This document shows, piece after piece, positions 12,157 to 23,201 of a stretch of 64,000 nucleotides of DNA. The notes beneath the pieces were generated by a model, which ran no database searches, had not been told where the DNA came from, and was given only the letters and a program-made list of their open reading frames with translations. The position numbers and the translations under genes were made by a program. The DNA is from Histoplasma ohiense (taxonomy: Eukaryota; Ascomycota; Eurotiomycetes; Onygenales; Ajellomycetaceae), in the NCBI GenBank assembly GCA_017607445.1, contig JAEVHH010000002.1, forward strand, positions 7,656,001-7,720,000. Reading direction: 5' to 3'. The stretch's first letter is position 1, and the number at the start of each line of letters is the position of its first letter.

Positions 12157-12985
12157 CAGGAAACCGAAATACCTGCGTTAGATATATCCCACCGGCCACT
12201 AGTATTGCCAAACCGCTGATTTTTTAAAGAACAACAACTATATATATTTGTCTGATACCTGGGCGCGTGCAACCATCTTATCTCAAAAGCTTATCGGGAT
12301 CGGGACCGGGTGGACGGGGAACATAGTCGGCCCGGAACACCATTGATCCAACCACCAATCTGGCTCTATCTCAAGAAGCTCGACGACACAACCACTAAGA
12401 CTCTGGTGCCAATTGAAACCAGTAATAATATTCTAGGGTGTTCCTGATGATGTGCACGCTCTGAAGAAGTAGTAATGCCATTGAGCATAGAGACGTTTGA
12501 TCTCTAACTGCATTGTCTCGGATGTACCCTGCTTTGTCACTGTGCTGTGGCTCAAACTGTAGTCTCCCGACCATGGCCAACTGACGCATCCAGCCAGCTT
12601 CATGAATCCCATAATAAAACCCAACATCACCCGCGTCCTGTAAGTATCCTGTCCCAGTGCTTGGCAAATTAGAAGAGTAAAATCGAATATATGTTATGTC
12701 TGACATCTTCCTAACAGGCTGTCCCCATCGCCTGCTCCGTTCGCCTCCGCAGTTCTCCACAATTCCAACCATTCCTTGCGGATACCGGGGAAAGCAGACA
12801 GTTTTCAACCTGCTGCCATAGTTGCCCCTCTAGATTATCTTATATCTAGCTCAAACCGCGTGTCCCTCCCTACACCATCATCCCGCCTCCCGACTTCCAT
12901 ATTCCCGACCCGCCCTCTCTACCTCAGTACTTGTCAATTTCCTCATCGTTCCCCACAGGCTTTATATTCCACACAGTCCCACAAC
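12157..12985. promoter_or_regulatory. divergent promoter region of ULA1 and RPI1
   Basis: This 829-bp spacer separates two genes transcribed away from each other. The RPI1 frame stays open for 70 codons upstream of its ATG but contains no earlier ATG, so I treat that part as 5' UTR. A 137-codon minus frame at 12395-12808 lacks any family resemblance. Confidence 0.45.
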
Positions 12986-14002
12986 ATGTCCACAATCGAG
13001 GACGCAAAGCGGAACGCTGCTAAACAAGCTGTAGCAAAACACTATCCACCGAATCCCAAATTCGTCGGAATTGGCAGCGGGACCACCATTGTCTATGTGG
13101 TCGAGGCCATCAAAGCGCTGGGTGTAGACACTACAACCACTGGCTTCGTGCCTACCGGGTACCAGTCAAACCAGCTTGTTGTTAATGCTGGCTTGACCTC
13201 TGTTTCACTCGACGCTCTTCCCGAGGGTGCTGTGTTGGACGTTGCGTTCGATGGTGCGGATGAGGTGGACGATGATCTCAATTGCATAAAAGGTGGTGGG
13301 GCATGCCTGTTCCAGGAGAAACTAGTTGCGCTGCAGGCTAAGGAGTTCATTTGCGTAGCTGGTAGGTGGGATTTCTTTTGAACTGAAATCCCTGACTTTC
13401 TTAAGCCTTTTTTTTTTTTTTTTTCATGTTGCCCCGCATATTAGAATACTTTTTTTCAAATATCCACCAACCTATATCGCCGACATTCTTCTGGCTATGA
13501 GTAAAGAATAGCGAATGGTGCCTTATTTCACAACTCACGATCCCCCTCGATAGACTCTCGAAAACTCCAGCGCCGGCTCCTGACAAACTGGCCCTCAATC
13601 CCAATCGAAGTAGCCCCCCTAGCCGTCCGCCGCGTTATATCAGAGCTCCAAAAACTCGGCAGCCCCCTACCCAAACTCCGTAACGCACCAATTAAGGAAG
13701 GTGAACATACCCAACCCGTAAAAACTGACCAAGACTTCTTCCTCGTCGACGCACCTTTTCCCAAACTCCTCCTGCCGTCCGACGTTGCGCAGGGTGAGGA
13801 TGGGTCGGGCAAAAACGGCGTCTGGGAAGTCACGGCGCTGGCGGAGAGGATCAAATTGATCCCTGGTGTGCTGGAGGTTGGTCTCTTCTGCGGGCCGACG
13901 GGCCCGCAAGCACAGGCTGCTGGAGGCATTGGCGGGCAGAAGCCTACCGCTGCGTATTTCGGCATGCCTGATGGCTCGGTTTCGGTGCGCAAGGCGAATT
14001 AG
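12986..14002 (+). CDS. RPI1: ribose-5-phosphate isomerase A
   Basis: Exons 12986-13361 and 13554-14002 join in phase 1 across a 192-bp intron (donor GTAGGT, acceptor GATAG), giving 274 residues. The enzyme interconverts ribulose-5-phosphate and ribose-5-phosphate in the non-oxidative pentose phosphate pathway. Visible family motifs are GIGSGTT near residue 30, the acidic DGADEVD loop, KGGGACLFQEK, and the C-terminal GLFCG segment. The start chosen is the only ATG in the frame before the conserved core (MSTIEDAKRNAAKQAV). The intron carries a T-run near 13407-13424. Length is close to the yeast enzyme (258). The stop is 324 bp from the BUB3 stop, so the two genes converge. Confidence 0.95.
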
Positions 14003-14326
14003 ATTCAGATGTGAGGCTTGTTGATACATTGAATTCGTGGACGTACTCCGCAACCTCGTGTGTTTGTTATAAACAGTATTGTATGTATATTGGGCTGGAA
14101 GACAATTATTATGTTGCATAGGTTACAGAAACGATTGCAGAGCAATTGAATAAACGAAGAAGAAGTAATAAGAAACGGAAAGTCGTAGCTCCCTCACCGC
14201 TCTCTCGATCAGATCAATAATCCCTCTCATCCTTGGCGTGGGCATTTGAAGGTCGTTAGATAAAAAAAAAATTACAATGATATCGATTGAATTGGAAATT
14301 TTCTTATAAAAAAAGAGTTAAAAGAC
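14003..14326. other. convergent spacer of RPI1 and BUB3
   Basis: Short 3' to 3' spacer that presumably carries both 3' UTRs and polyadenylation signals. An A-run lies near 14263-14271. Nothing else is seen. Confidence 0.4.
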
Positions 14327-15614
14327 TCATTTCGTTCCCTTCCCCTTCGCCTCACTCTCTCCCAACTCCCTAATAAACACCTTCACCACCCCTTCAGCCG
14401 CGTCCTCCTGCTCCCTCTCCTTCCCCTCCTCAAACCCGGAACAAACCCCAATGGCCAAATACCTCCCATCGCTGCTAAAAGCCAACGCCGCCACACTCGC
14501 CGGAAAGCGCTGATACTGTCGAATCCGCCTCTTCGCCACGCCATCCCACAGCGCCACAACCCCGTCCCCACCACCAGAGGCAAAGGTGCCATGGACCGGG
14601 TGAAACGCCAGTGCGTTGACGGGGTACACGACATCGACACCGGGCTCATCCGGTGTCTGCTGCCTGTGGCATTTGAATGCGTACTTGCGGTCCTGTGAGG
14701 AGTCGGAGGGATCGAACCATTCCACCGCGACGCGGCCTTCGATGCTGGAGGAGGCATAGCCGGCATCGTTGGGCATGCATGCTACGGCGCGCGTCATGAA
14801 TTTGAGACTTGATTCGCGGCGCTGCCAGGGTTCGATTGACTGGGTGTGGGTTTCGGGGCCAGCGTTGCTGGATTGGTCGAGGACAGTTGATAGGGCGTGC
14901 AGGTCGTAGATGTACACAATGCGCGACCCCATGGCGACGACGAGCTTTGTTGGGGAGAGAGAGACGGAGAAGGGCTTTGCGGGGAGGGGGATTGTGGCGG
15001 GGGATATTGTAGGGAGGGATTCGGCTTGGTCTGATGGGTTGGCGGGGTTAGCTGTGCGGTGGACATGTATGGTCGAGTCCCAGGAGGCGGAAATTAGGAG
15101 GTTGTGCTCTTTGCTGTAGACGACAGATTTCACTCCACTTCTGTGTGTGCTGAGGACTGTTTGTGTGGCGGTGGGAACACCGATTCTGTATAGTCATGAT
15201 TTCAGTTGGCGCCTCTGTTACGTTACTCCCGAAGGATGAGGATGAAAGATAGTATATATATTTAGTTGCAACTTACCTCCTGACATCCCAATCCAATCCT
15301 GCCGTATATAGCACATTTTCGTTCTCCCCAAAGCAGACATCTAGCACAGGTGCTCGGTGTTTGAATTTGTGTAAGAGTTTTCCTTCGCCCACAGCTCCGT
15401 TCTCATCGCGCAGATCGTATACATATACATATCTATCCCATGACGACACTACTAAACGCGTGGAATTTGGATACGGAGAAAACTTGACGGCGGAGATGGC
15501 GTCCGCTGGCGGGGAGGTCAGGGCGAACTGCGCTGGGAGCAGAGTCAGCAAATGGGCCGTGTTTATTGAGTTATTTACTCATTTTTCCATCGCACAATAC
15601 TTACTTGAAGTCAT
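14327..15614 (-). CDS. BUB3: spindle checkpoint / telomere WD40 protein Bub3
   Basis: Three exons: 15614-15605 (only 10 nt), 15532-15277 and 15185-14327, encoding 374 residues. The 10-nt first exon (ATGACTTCAA before GTAAGT) joins acceptor CTCCCAG to give M-T-S-T-Q-FALTSPPADAIS, the conserved Bub3 N-terminus; no in-frame ATG exists at the head of exon 2. WD-type repeats follow (LVVSSWDRYVYVYD, LDVCF..LYTAGLDWDVR, KSVVYS..LISASWDSTIHV, NALAFHPVHGTFASGGGDG, ALAFSSDGRYLAIG). Bub3 binds GLEBS motifs of Bub1 and Mad3/BubR1 at kinetochores. Length is slightly above yeast (341) owing to loop insertions. The second intron separates the VRR and IGVPTATQTV segments in phase 2. Confidence 0.92.
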
Positions 15615-16269
15615 TGGTCCCAGTAATAAAAGAATATCGAATTTAAATAGGAATTTCGATCAGCCGTGGAATACGGACGTGTTGTGATATCTTCTTCGTG
15701 ATATTTGTTTGTTACAGCATCTTTTTTCTGCCGTTGCCAACTAAGGCGGTCAGCAAGGGGTCAGAGTAGCTCAAAAGGTTCCGGTCTTCAGCTTACACCT
15801 ATTCCCCCACCCATAGCTACACCGAAACCTGAATAAAAATAAAAATCAAGAATATACATTTTCCTTTTGATTTTATATATACCTAGTTTTCTCTGGTGGT
15901 CCCTTAATTTTGACGTGCAGGATGAGAATAGTAGGACTATCAACTCCATGCGTTCTACGTTGAGCTGCATGCATGCACCATAACTTGGCCTTGAAGCAAA
16001 ATACGCCTCAGGCTCAATTGGAGACGAGGCAGCCTTAGCGTACTCTTTCCACCAGTGATCTCAGAGTTCTCTATTGTGAAGATGCCAATTCGGGTCAACT
16101 ACTAGTGTTGCTCAGACAAGAGTGGGCAACTCAAACAAACGACGCTTAAGTTTCCTTATCAATCGATCTGGATGTCATTTTCTGTCATTCCACACCGCTC
16201 TAACTACATCATCGGACTTCAACCCCACGCCCTTCTTGAAGGAACAAGCTAGCCTTCTGCAATCAAGCC
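15615..16269. promoter_or_regulatory. divergent promoter region of BUB3 and GPN2
   Basis: A 655-bp spacer between two diverging start codons, AT-rich around 15830-15890. I see no further gene. Confidence 0.4.
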
Positions 16270-17459
16270 ATGCCCTTTGCACAGCTGGTACTAGGACCCC
16301 CGGGCTCCGGGAAATCTACCTACTGCGATGGCATGTACCAATTCATGTCCGCGATCGGCCGAAAGTGTTCCGTTGTCAACCTTGACCCCGCCAATGATAG
16401 AACCTCCTACAACCCCGCGCTCGATGTGCGCCAGCTCGTGACGCTGGAGGAAATCATGGCGGACGACGCACTGGGACCCAACGGCGGGATGCTATATGCC
16501 CTTCAGGAGGTAGAGGCAAATTTTGACTGGCTAAGGGAGGGCTTGAAGAGACTGGGAGGTAGGTGTTGTTTGGAAGTGGTTTATTGTTGGAAAATGGAGC
16601 TAAATTTTATTCATGTTCTGTATGAATTGCAGATGACTATGTTCTATTCGATTGCCCGGGCCAGGTCGAGCTCTTCACACACCACTCGTCATTACGAAAT
16701 ATCTTCTTCCAAATCCAAAAACTTGGGTACAGAGTCTGTTTTCATCCGTTCCTCAACAACAAAAAACACGCCCCTGAACAAGTTCCTTACCTGTTATATA
16801 ACTGAACCGTCCATCCTCAACAGCTCGTCGTAGTCCACCTTATCGATTCCTATTACCTCACCGTCCCGTCATTGTATATCTCTGCCCTCCTCCTCGCCCT
16901 CCGCGCCATGCTTCAAATGGATCTCCCACACATCAACGTCCTCACAAAAATCGACAACCTTTCCAACTACCCCCCTCTCCCCTTCAATTTAGATTTCTAC
17001 ACAGAAGTCCAAGACCTCTCTTATCTCATGCCGCACTTAAACGAGGAATCCCCCCGCCTTGCCAACTCGAAATTCAGTGCGCTGAACAAGGTCATCATCG
17101 AGCTTGTGCAGGATTTCGGACTGGTGGGGTTTGAGACACTCGCAGTCGAGGATAAGAAGAGCATGATGGGTTTGTTACATGTTATTGATCGGGCAGGTGG
17201 GTATGCGTTTGGCTCCGCGGAGGGCGCAAACGATACTGTCTGGCAAGTGGCCGTTAGAGAAGGTCTAGACAAACTGGATGTAAGAGACGTGCAGGAGAGA
17301 TGGCTGGATGCAAAGGATGAGTGGGATGAGAAGGAGAGAAGGGAGTTGGAAGAAGGAGCTAAGGCGCGGGAGGAAGCAGGGAGGAATGCGCGAGATGCTG
17401 GAGGTGGTGAAGGCGATGTCGATATGGACGATTTCGACCTGGCCGGTCCCAGCAAATAG
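16270..17459 (+). CDS. GPN2: GPN-loop GTPase 2
   Basis: Exons 16270-16558, 16633-16733 and 16824-17459 encode 341 residues; intron phases are 1 and 0. The protein has a P-loop (GPPGSGKST, residues 9-17), the diagnostic Gly-Pro-Asn loop at 69-71, a switch DCPGQVE at the start of exon 2, and TKID for guanine specificity. Splicing at AGA/GTCTGT joins QKLGYR to LVVVHLIDSYYLT, which restores the conserved core. GPN2 works with GPN1 and GPN3 in assembly and nuclear import of RNA polymerase II. The C-terminal tail is charged (Glu, Lys, Arg) and ends in an acidic DVDMDDFDL segment. Length fits the family (about 340-350). The stop lies 196 bp from the POP5 stop. Confidence 0.94.
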
Positions 17460-17655
17460 CGCTATAATGTTCGTAAGAACTTGGAACGTAAAATAGTGGC
17501 CCATTCCATGAATGTATAATAAGTCAAATAATAAGGTGGAGGAAAGGGATAGAAAGAAAGAAAAATTGTACTCACTCGTTTACCCTGGAGGATAGCAAAG
17601 CCACTCATATAATAAAATATATCGAGCAAAAAGAAGTACGCCATTCCCCTCCATT

Positions 17656-18457
17656 TCAGTCGCCATCACTCCCTTCCCCATCCTCATCTTCCTCGTCATC
17701 CAGCCCCATCTCCACATCCACATCTCCACCTCCAATCTCCCATCTAAACATCCCCTCCAGCACCCCACCACCAACGTCCTCCTTCTCCCCTCTCATCCGC
17801 ATCCGAACAACCTCCCTCCTCGCCCTCGCAATAGCCTCTTGCTCCGCCTTCTTCATCGTCCCTGAAACCCTCACGACACGAAACACACAATCGCTTTGCA
17901 TCACGCCAGGCTTGCCGCTTTTGGATGATGAAGACGGTATGCGAGACATGTACGTTAACGCGCACCAGACAAGTCTGTAGCTCGCGCGAGGGCAGCGGAT
18001 TATAGCCGTGGATGTTGCGGGGGAAAGGTATTTCACTGGACATACACACACACACATAGGGATCGTTCGTAGATTAGCCTTTCGCAATTGGTTTACCATT
18101 TCTCCTTTTTCGTCTCTTAATTTCCTTCTTCGTCCTCTTGGTTCTCACAGCGAGAATCCCAAGCCAGAACAAGACGATATATATAACACGGAAAACACAC
18201 GTACCACTAACACCCCCCGCACTGCTACCGCCCAGCCTTCCCATGCCCCAGTCACCAAACATCTCCGCGACATGCTCGCGCACGGCACGTGCAAGGGACT
18301 GTGGGGTTAGTGTGTCGGTGGTCGGGCGGTGGATGAGGAGGTGGATGTCTTTCGCATTGTTGGGTGTGTGTTTCGACTTTGCTGGTGTCGTAGCGTCGAC
18401 GGAGGCCGGGGGGTACAGGATGTCTACCAGGAGATAACGATGTTTAAGGCGGACCAT
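17656..18457 (-). CDS. POP5: RNase P / RNase MRP subunit Pop5
   Basis: Exons 18457-18205 and 18035-17656 join in phase 1 across a 169-bp intron (donor GTACGT, acceptor GTCCAG) and give 210 residues. The N-terminus MVRLKHRYLLVDILYP is the Pop5/Rpp14 family hallmark, and exon 2 opens with VKYLSPATSTAIIRCPRASYRLVWCALTYM, split here only for description; both are strongly conserved. Pop5 is a core protein of the ribonucleoprotein that matures tRNA 5' ends and rRNA. The last 20 residues are almost all Asp, Glu and Gly. It is somewhat longer than yeast Pop5 (173). A second RNase P/MRP subunit gene lies at 63079-63690. Confidence 0.92.
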
Positions 18458-19075
18458 TCCTTTCTGGTTTCTTCGCTATATCTTGTTTTGTTGTCCCTTT
18501 TTTTTCCCCTGTCTTTTGATTTTTCGTTTTCGGACATGTATCACGCGAAAAAAATGAACAAGGCGAGAGTCATTTAGCGCGTAAGGTTTGTGTCAAATCA
18601 AGGATTTGGTAGGTTCTACTATTTAGCAAGGATTCTGTAACAACTTGGAACCTGGAACGTCAGCATTGCCTTGCTCATATAGGCAAGCATACTTTTCCCT
18701 ATAAATTATTGGAGTTAGAATAACCAGTTCAATTTATTTTATCGATATTCAGTATTTGGGACAATATTCGGACTTATTTAGTTCCGACAGTTTGGTTACG
18801 CTGGGAATTCTCCTTTTAACCTCGTGGTAAAAAGCCCAATTTATAGTAATTTTGGAAAAACATCGCTACCAACACCACCATGTATTTGAATTTCTTTTTA
18901 TGAGTATATTCTCTGTTTTCAGATATATATGTCTATCCTTAATTTAGTATTCCTATCTGATATCGTGTTGAAAATACTATATTTAACGCTGGGGATAACA
19001 CCAAGCCAGCTCCAGAGCTTCAAGCTCTTTCAGTGTACTTTTATCACATTCTATATTCCTTTGATCTTCTCCAAG
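18458..19075. other. AT-rich intergenic region
   Basis: Upstream flank of POP5. T-rich around 18480-18530 and AT-rich from 18700 to 18990. No gene seen. Confidence 0.35.
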
Positions 19076-19516
19076 ATGGAACCTCGTGCTCAAGAACCTT
19101 CTACTTCACCTTTAAAACAATTAACCCATGAGGAGTTAGATGAGTTTGCAGGTTTCATCAAAGCTTTCCGATCTAACTGTCAAATACCCTACAATAAGGT
19201 CATTCTTATGCTTCATCTTCAAATTCATGAGAAATGTCCGACACTGCACGGAACATTGTGACCCCATGCACCCAATGACATGAATGGTGATGAATTGATC
19301 CATTGTGGTCCACATGGCTGTTGGACAGTCAGTGTTAGAGAACGTCCGTGTAGAAGAACCTTGCGACATATTCAACGCTTGAGCAAGCGTAGTAGACCTG
19401 CGGAAAAATGGAAGTTGCTGCGTGATAACCACTCTTCCCTTTTTGCATTCATATATGGCCATGATGTGGAAACTATGCCACTTGATAATAAGTGGCTGGT
19501 ATCAGTAACGAAGTAG
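19076..19516 (+). CDS. doubtful small gene or pseudogene interrupted by one TGA
   Basis: From the ATG at 19076 a frame runs to TGA at 19259-19261 and continues in the same frame to TAG at 19514-19516, so one stop splits about 147 codons. A possible 75-bp intron (donor GTGACC at 19258, acceptor TCAG ending 19332) would remove the stop and keep frame, giving about 121 residues. The second part is rich in Arg, Lys, His and Cys. I recognise no family, and the donor is weak. It could be a real two-exon gene, a decayed gene, or chance. Confidence 0.22.
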
Positions 19517-19801
19517 AAAGGGCCAAAAAAAAAGAGGAGATAGGTAAAAAGGAAATCAAAGCTGAGAAACTAAATCCCTTAAATCTTTTTTCTTCCCTCT
19601 TTTTCTAATAAAAAGCTACGCTAATATATGTATGTCGTATGTAAGTACTAATTAGTGGTTGACCATCCCTCCACCAAAGAACCTCCCTACGTCTCAAGAC
19701 CCTCTAAACCCCGCTCCCATTAAACCAACCAAATTGCCAGAGTATCAACAAAAATTCAGATTGCAAACAAAAAAGTAATCAAGGCAACAAGAAACCCCCA
19801 T

Positions 19802-22068
19802 TTATAAACTAACCTCAACCCGGCCCTCGGCTCCCGGCGCCCCCTTCTGAAAAGAAGGCAACAAATAGGTAATATCATCCCACGGATGCCTGTACAGGCC
19901 CGTGCGCAACCGCTTCTGATCCAGGAAATGCGCAATTAACCCAATGCTCCTACCCAACACAAACAAGCCGTTCAATACGCCCATCGACAGGTAATCTTCT
20001 GCCTCCTCTGGTGAGAATGCACCGCAATTCCGCAGCAGGTCGACGAAGCAGACGGCGACGCATCCGTCGACATTGAGAATTAGATTGTCCTTTTTGGACG
20101 TCGTGACGGTCTCGACGGCGATGGCGTAGTCGAGGAGTTTGTGGCTGGGGAAGTTTTTGTGGACGAATTCTTTTACGAGTTCGACGCGGAGGTCTGGGTT
20201 AGCGCGGGATTTTACTTTGTGGCCGATTCCGGGGACTAGACGTTTTTTTTTTAATGTTAGTGATGAGAGAAACAATTAAAACATGGGGTAGGAGTGGAAA
20301 AATGGGACAGGGGGGAGGTCGAGTCTCACTTAGTTTATTCTCCTTGCGCATGGTATCGACAAAGTCACGAGGACTGAGACCCTTGTCAAATGCCTTTGTG
20401 AACTCCTCCGCTGCACCGTCAAGCGCACCACCGAACCGCGAGCCGATAGTCAGTAGGCCAGACACCAAAGCGCTAATAAGATCCTTGCCTGCTCTTGTAG
20501 TGATGATCGTGTTCATAGCGCCAGACACGGCAGGGCCGTGGTCGGCTGTCAGCATGAGGACCATCTCCAAGAACTTGCTGGCGTAGTTGGGGAGGCGGCG
20601 ACGGAACCAAAGGAGCGACATGACTCCACCGATGCCGATATCTTCTCGGAACACGTCTGAGATGGGCATGCCAGCGTAAAGCAACTCCTGGCCACGGTCG
20701 TCGGAGATCGTAGAGATAAAGGCAGCCGGTTTACGGATGAGACCAAGCTCCTGAGCCCATGCGTAGTCGATGGGGATTTTTGGAGGGACAGGCTCTGATT
20801 GGGGTACGATGGTGCCCTGCTTGACGAGTTTCTTGTAAACTTCCGCAAGCGTTTGGGGAAGCTCTTCGAAGGTCTCTGGGACGTGGATACCGGCTTCACG
20901 CATGCACTTGTTCTTCATGACTGCGGTTTCGAGTTCAGAGTTGGCGGAGGCACCAGCGTGGCCGAATTGAACTTCTGTCTTGAACAAACTTGCGCAGGTC
21001 CCAATGGCCCATGCGACGACTGGCTTGGTGATGGTGCCGTCCCGCACGGCCTCGATGACACGGTACTCTTCCACACCACCGACTTCACCAAGAAGCACGA
21101 GTATTTTGCATTCTGGGTCTGCCTGGTATCGCAGGAGATGATCGATGAATGTGGTTCCTGGATATCTGTCACCTCCAATGGCGACACCCTCGTAGACACC
21201 ATCTGTGGTTTGGGAGATGATGTTGTTGAGCTCGTTGGACATGCCTCCAGATTTGGACACATAGCCGACGGAGCCCTTGCGGTAGAGTTTAGAAGCGACA
21301 ATGTTGTCCATCATGCCGCCAGTGTTGCCAATCTTGAACGCACCGGGTTTGATGCCTCCAACAGTCGCAGGGCCAATGATCGTAATTCCTTTTTCCTTCG
21401 CGGCGACCATGATTTCTCGGGCGCGCTATTTACCAAATTAGCTTGATATATTCAGTATAACATTCGACAGATAAATTGGTGCAGTACTCTTTCGGGGACA
21501 CCCTCGGCGATGATGGCAATAGACTTGATCTGGGGGTACTGCATCAATTCCATGGTGGAGGTGTATACACTTCGGGACGAGGCAAAGTTGACAACGGTAT
21601 CGACGTCTGGATGTTTGGCAATGGCCTTCCCGACGGCTTGATAGACGGGGAGTAACGTCTCGCTTGTTCCCCAGTACCTGATATAATCAGTCAAATTTAA
21701 TGCCAAAGATTCATATGAGATCATGAGTAGGTTCCCGTTCATACATCTTACTAACGAATTGGCCGCCAAAGGTGTAGATAATGCCAGCTACGGAGGGGGT
21801 GGTGCGCTTGCAGATGAAGTCAAAGTCGAGCATTCCCTGCACAGCACGGGGCTGCATGCCACTACACAGTATTAGCACATGATAAGAATGGCAATAGCAG
21901 CGCCAGGCATGGGAATGGGACGTACTATACAAAGCATCGTGTCTTGTTGTGGAAGAGGCTGTGTTCCAGGGGGGTGAAGGGTCTGCTGGGAGCTGCGAAG
22001 CGACGGATATTGTCGTTGGCAGAGAGGTTGCCGTTCGAAGTGCTGGCCAGGGGTGCAGCAGAAGGCAT
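19802..22068 (-). CDS. acl1: ATP-citrate lyase subunit 1 (CCS/citrate synthase-like half)
   Basis: Five exons: 22068-21926, 21861-21745, 21677-21488, 21425-20330 and 20235-19802, encoding 659 residues. The enzyme cleaves citrate with ATP and CoA to give acetyl-CoA and oxaloacetate in the cytosol, feeding lipid synthesis and histone acetylation. This subunit has the succinyl-CoA synthetase alpha-like region, with the phospho-accepting His in QFGHAGAS at about residue 306, then a citrate synthase-like C-terminal domain (IPGIGHKVKS, LNVDGCVAVCFVDLLR, HPWDDITYLLPS). Splicing was fixed by conserved junctions, such as SKM/YWGTSET and VPER/RAREIM. The start MPSAAPLAST is the first ATG in exon 1. It is divergent from acl2, the arrangement known from other Pezizomycotina. 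Confidence 0.95.
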
Positions 22069-22271
22069 GGCTGATGCTGTATCACACTCGTTAGTACAGT
22101 TAGTATTGAGGTAGAGTGCGATGCGTGGAGGGACATGGTAGAGAGGATTGTGGACGTGGACGCAGCTCCTTATGGACATTTACCTCTGAATTAACTGTTT
22201 GCGGGGCACAGGCCACACCTTGGAGGGAAATGCGGAGGGGGGTGATGGAGGCAGCAAACACAGGATAACTA

Positions 22272-22294
22272 TAGACAGACAGACAGACAGACAG
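22272..22294. repeat. (GACA)n microsatellite
   Basis: About five to six perfect tandem copies of a 4-bp unit, in the acl1-proximal part of the shared promoter, roughly 200 bp upstream of the acl1 ATG. Confidence 0.85.
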
Positions 22295-22405
22295 CACTTG
22301 CACTTGCACACTGGATATCGAGCAGAGGGGTGTGAAGAGTGTCAGGATAGAAAAAGGATCAAGAATCTGAGCTAGAGACAGTCCCTGCCACCGTGATCGT
22401 TCGCT

Positions 22406-22436
22406 GTTGTCGTCGTTGTCGTCGTTGTCGTTGTCG
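22406..22436. repeat. imperfect GTTGTC/GTC tandem tract
   Basis: A stretch made only of GTT and GTC triplets in the acl1/acl2 spacer. It has no coding context. Confidence 0.7.
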
Positions 22437-23201
22437 AGGTCGAAGTTGTTGAGGCTTTTGTCTGCGCTGAAGCAAGCGGATTTTCCGTTTTCGGAGCTCG
22501 ACGGTGCACTAGCCGGGGCGGGTTAGTGCTGCCCCAATGGATGGGGATATGGGCCAGGCCATTGGGACCAGGTACCCTGCCACCCAGGATTCGGTATGGA
22601 GGTACCCGTCGACTGTTGGCCCGCCCATAGGTAGTAAGCAGTTAAAACACACAGCTGGAGAATAAATACTAGTACATCACACGAATTGTATTGTTTCAAT
22701 GGTTTGAAATTGGCTCTTGGATAAGATAATAAATAATTAGTTCTTTCTTGCTGATGGCTTTCCCAACGCCTTTGTCTGCAACTGCAATAATCCCAGTTTT
22801 GCGGTGAGGCCAAAGGATTCTTCTAAACTAGCATAGTCTATAGAGTTCCCGCACCAGGGATAGAATATTACCATAATATCCTCCCCCATAGTCGTGTAGC
22901 TGCGTTAGTTTGCACTGTTGTAACTAACTACTGATCTTGGTCTTGTTGTTTTGTTTTTTTCTTTTTTTTTCTTAGTTTGTTCCTTGTCCCAACAACCCCG
23001 AGAAGCTCGCAATTCGCAAACAGCGCCAGTCTCGATCCGCCTTAGTCAATCTCAGCTCAATCCAAACTTACAACTCCTCTCCGCCTTCAGATCCTCAACC
23101 TTTGTGTGATATCTTCCCGTTCACGTTCTGTTTCGCTTCACAATACTATTCCTCCATCGCTGCAGTTTCCTCATATCCCGCCATATCATAACCCTACTGC
23201 G

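Larger units (their letters stand above)
22069..23201. promoter_or_regulatory. shared divergent promoter of acl1 and acl2
   Basis: This 1133-bp spacer lies between the start codons of the two ATP-citrate lyase subunits. It holds a tetranucleotide tract (GACA)n at about 22272-22294, a GTCGTT-type tract at 22406-22436, and a pyrimidine tract ending in CTTAG at 22975. The last, preceded by CTAAC near 22922-22927, could be the 3' end of an intron in the acl2 5' UTR. Joint control of the pair from this spacer is inferred from the arrangement and from what is known of homologous pairs. Confidence 0.6.

Noticed and set aside
12395..12808. 137-codon minus frame in the ULA1/RPI1 spacer
   Set aside because: No family resemblance and it lies in a divergent promoter; probably chance.
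13528..14119. Minus-strand frames of about 150 codons
   Set aside because: Antisense to RPI1 exon 2 and its 3' flank, with no family resemblance.
17656..17660. Idea that GPN2 and POP5 transcripts form a functional antisense pair
   Set aside because: Stops are 196 bp apart so 3' UTRs may overlap, but nothing in sequence shows more than ordinary convergent packing.
20799..21446. 215-codon plus-strand frame
   Set aside because: It is antisense to acl1 exon 4, whose protein is strongly conserved; the frame is a by-product of codon bias.
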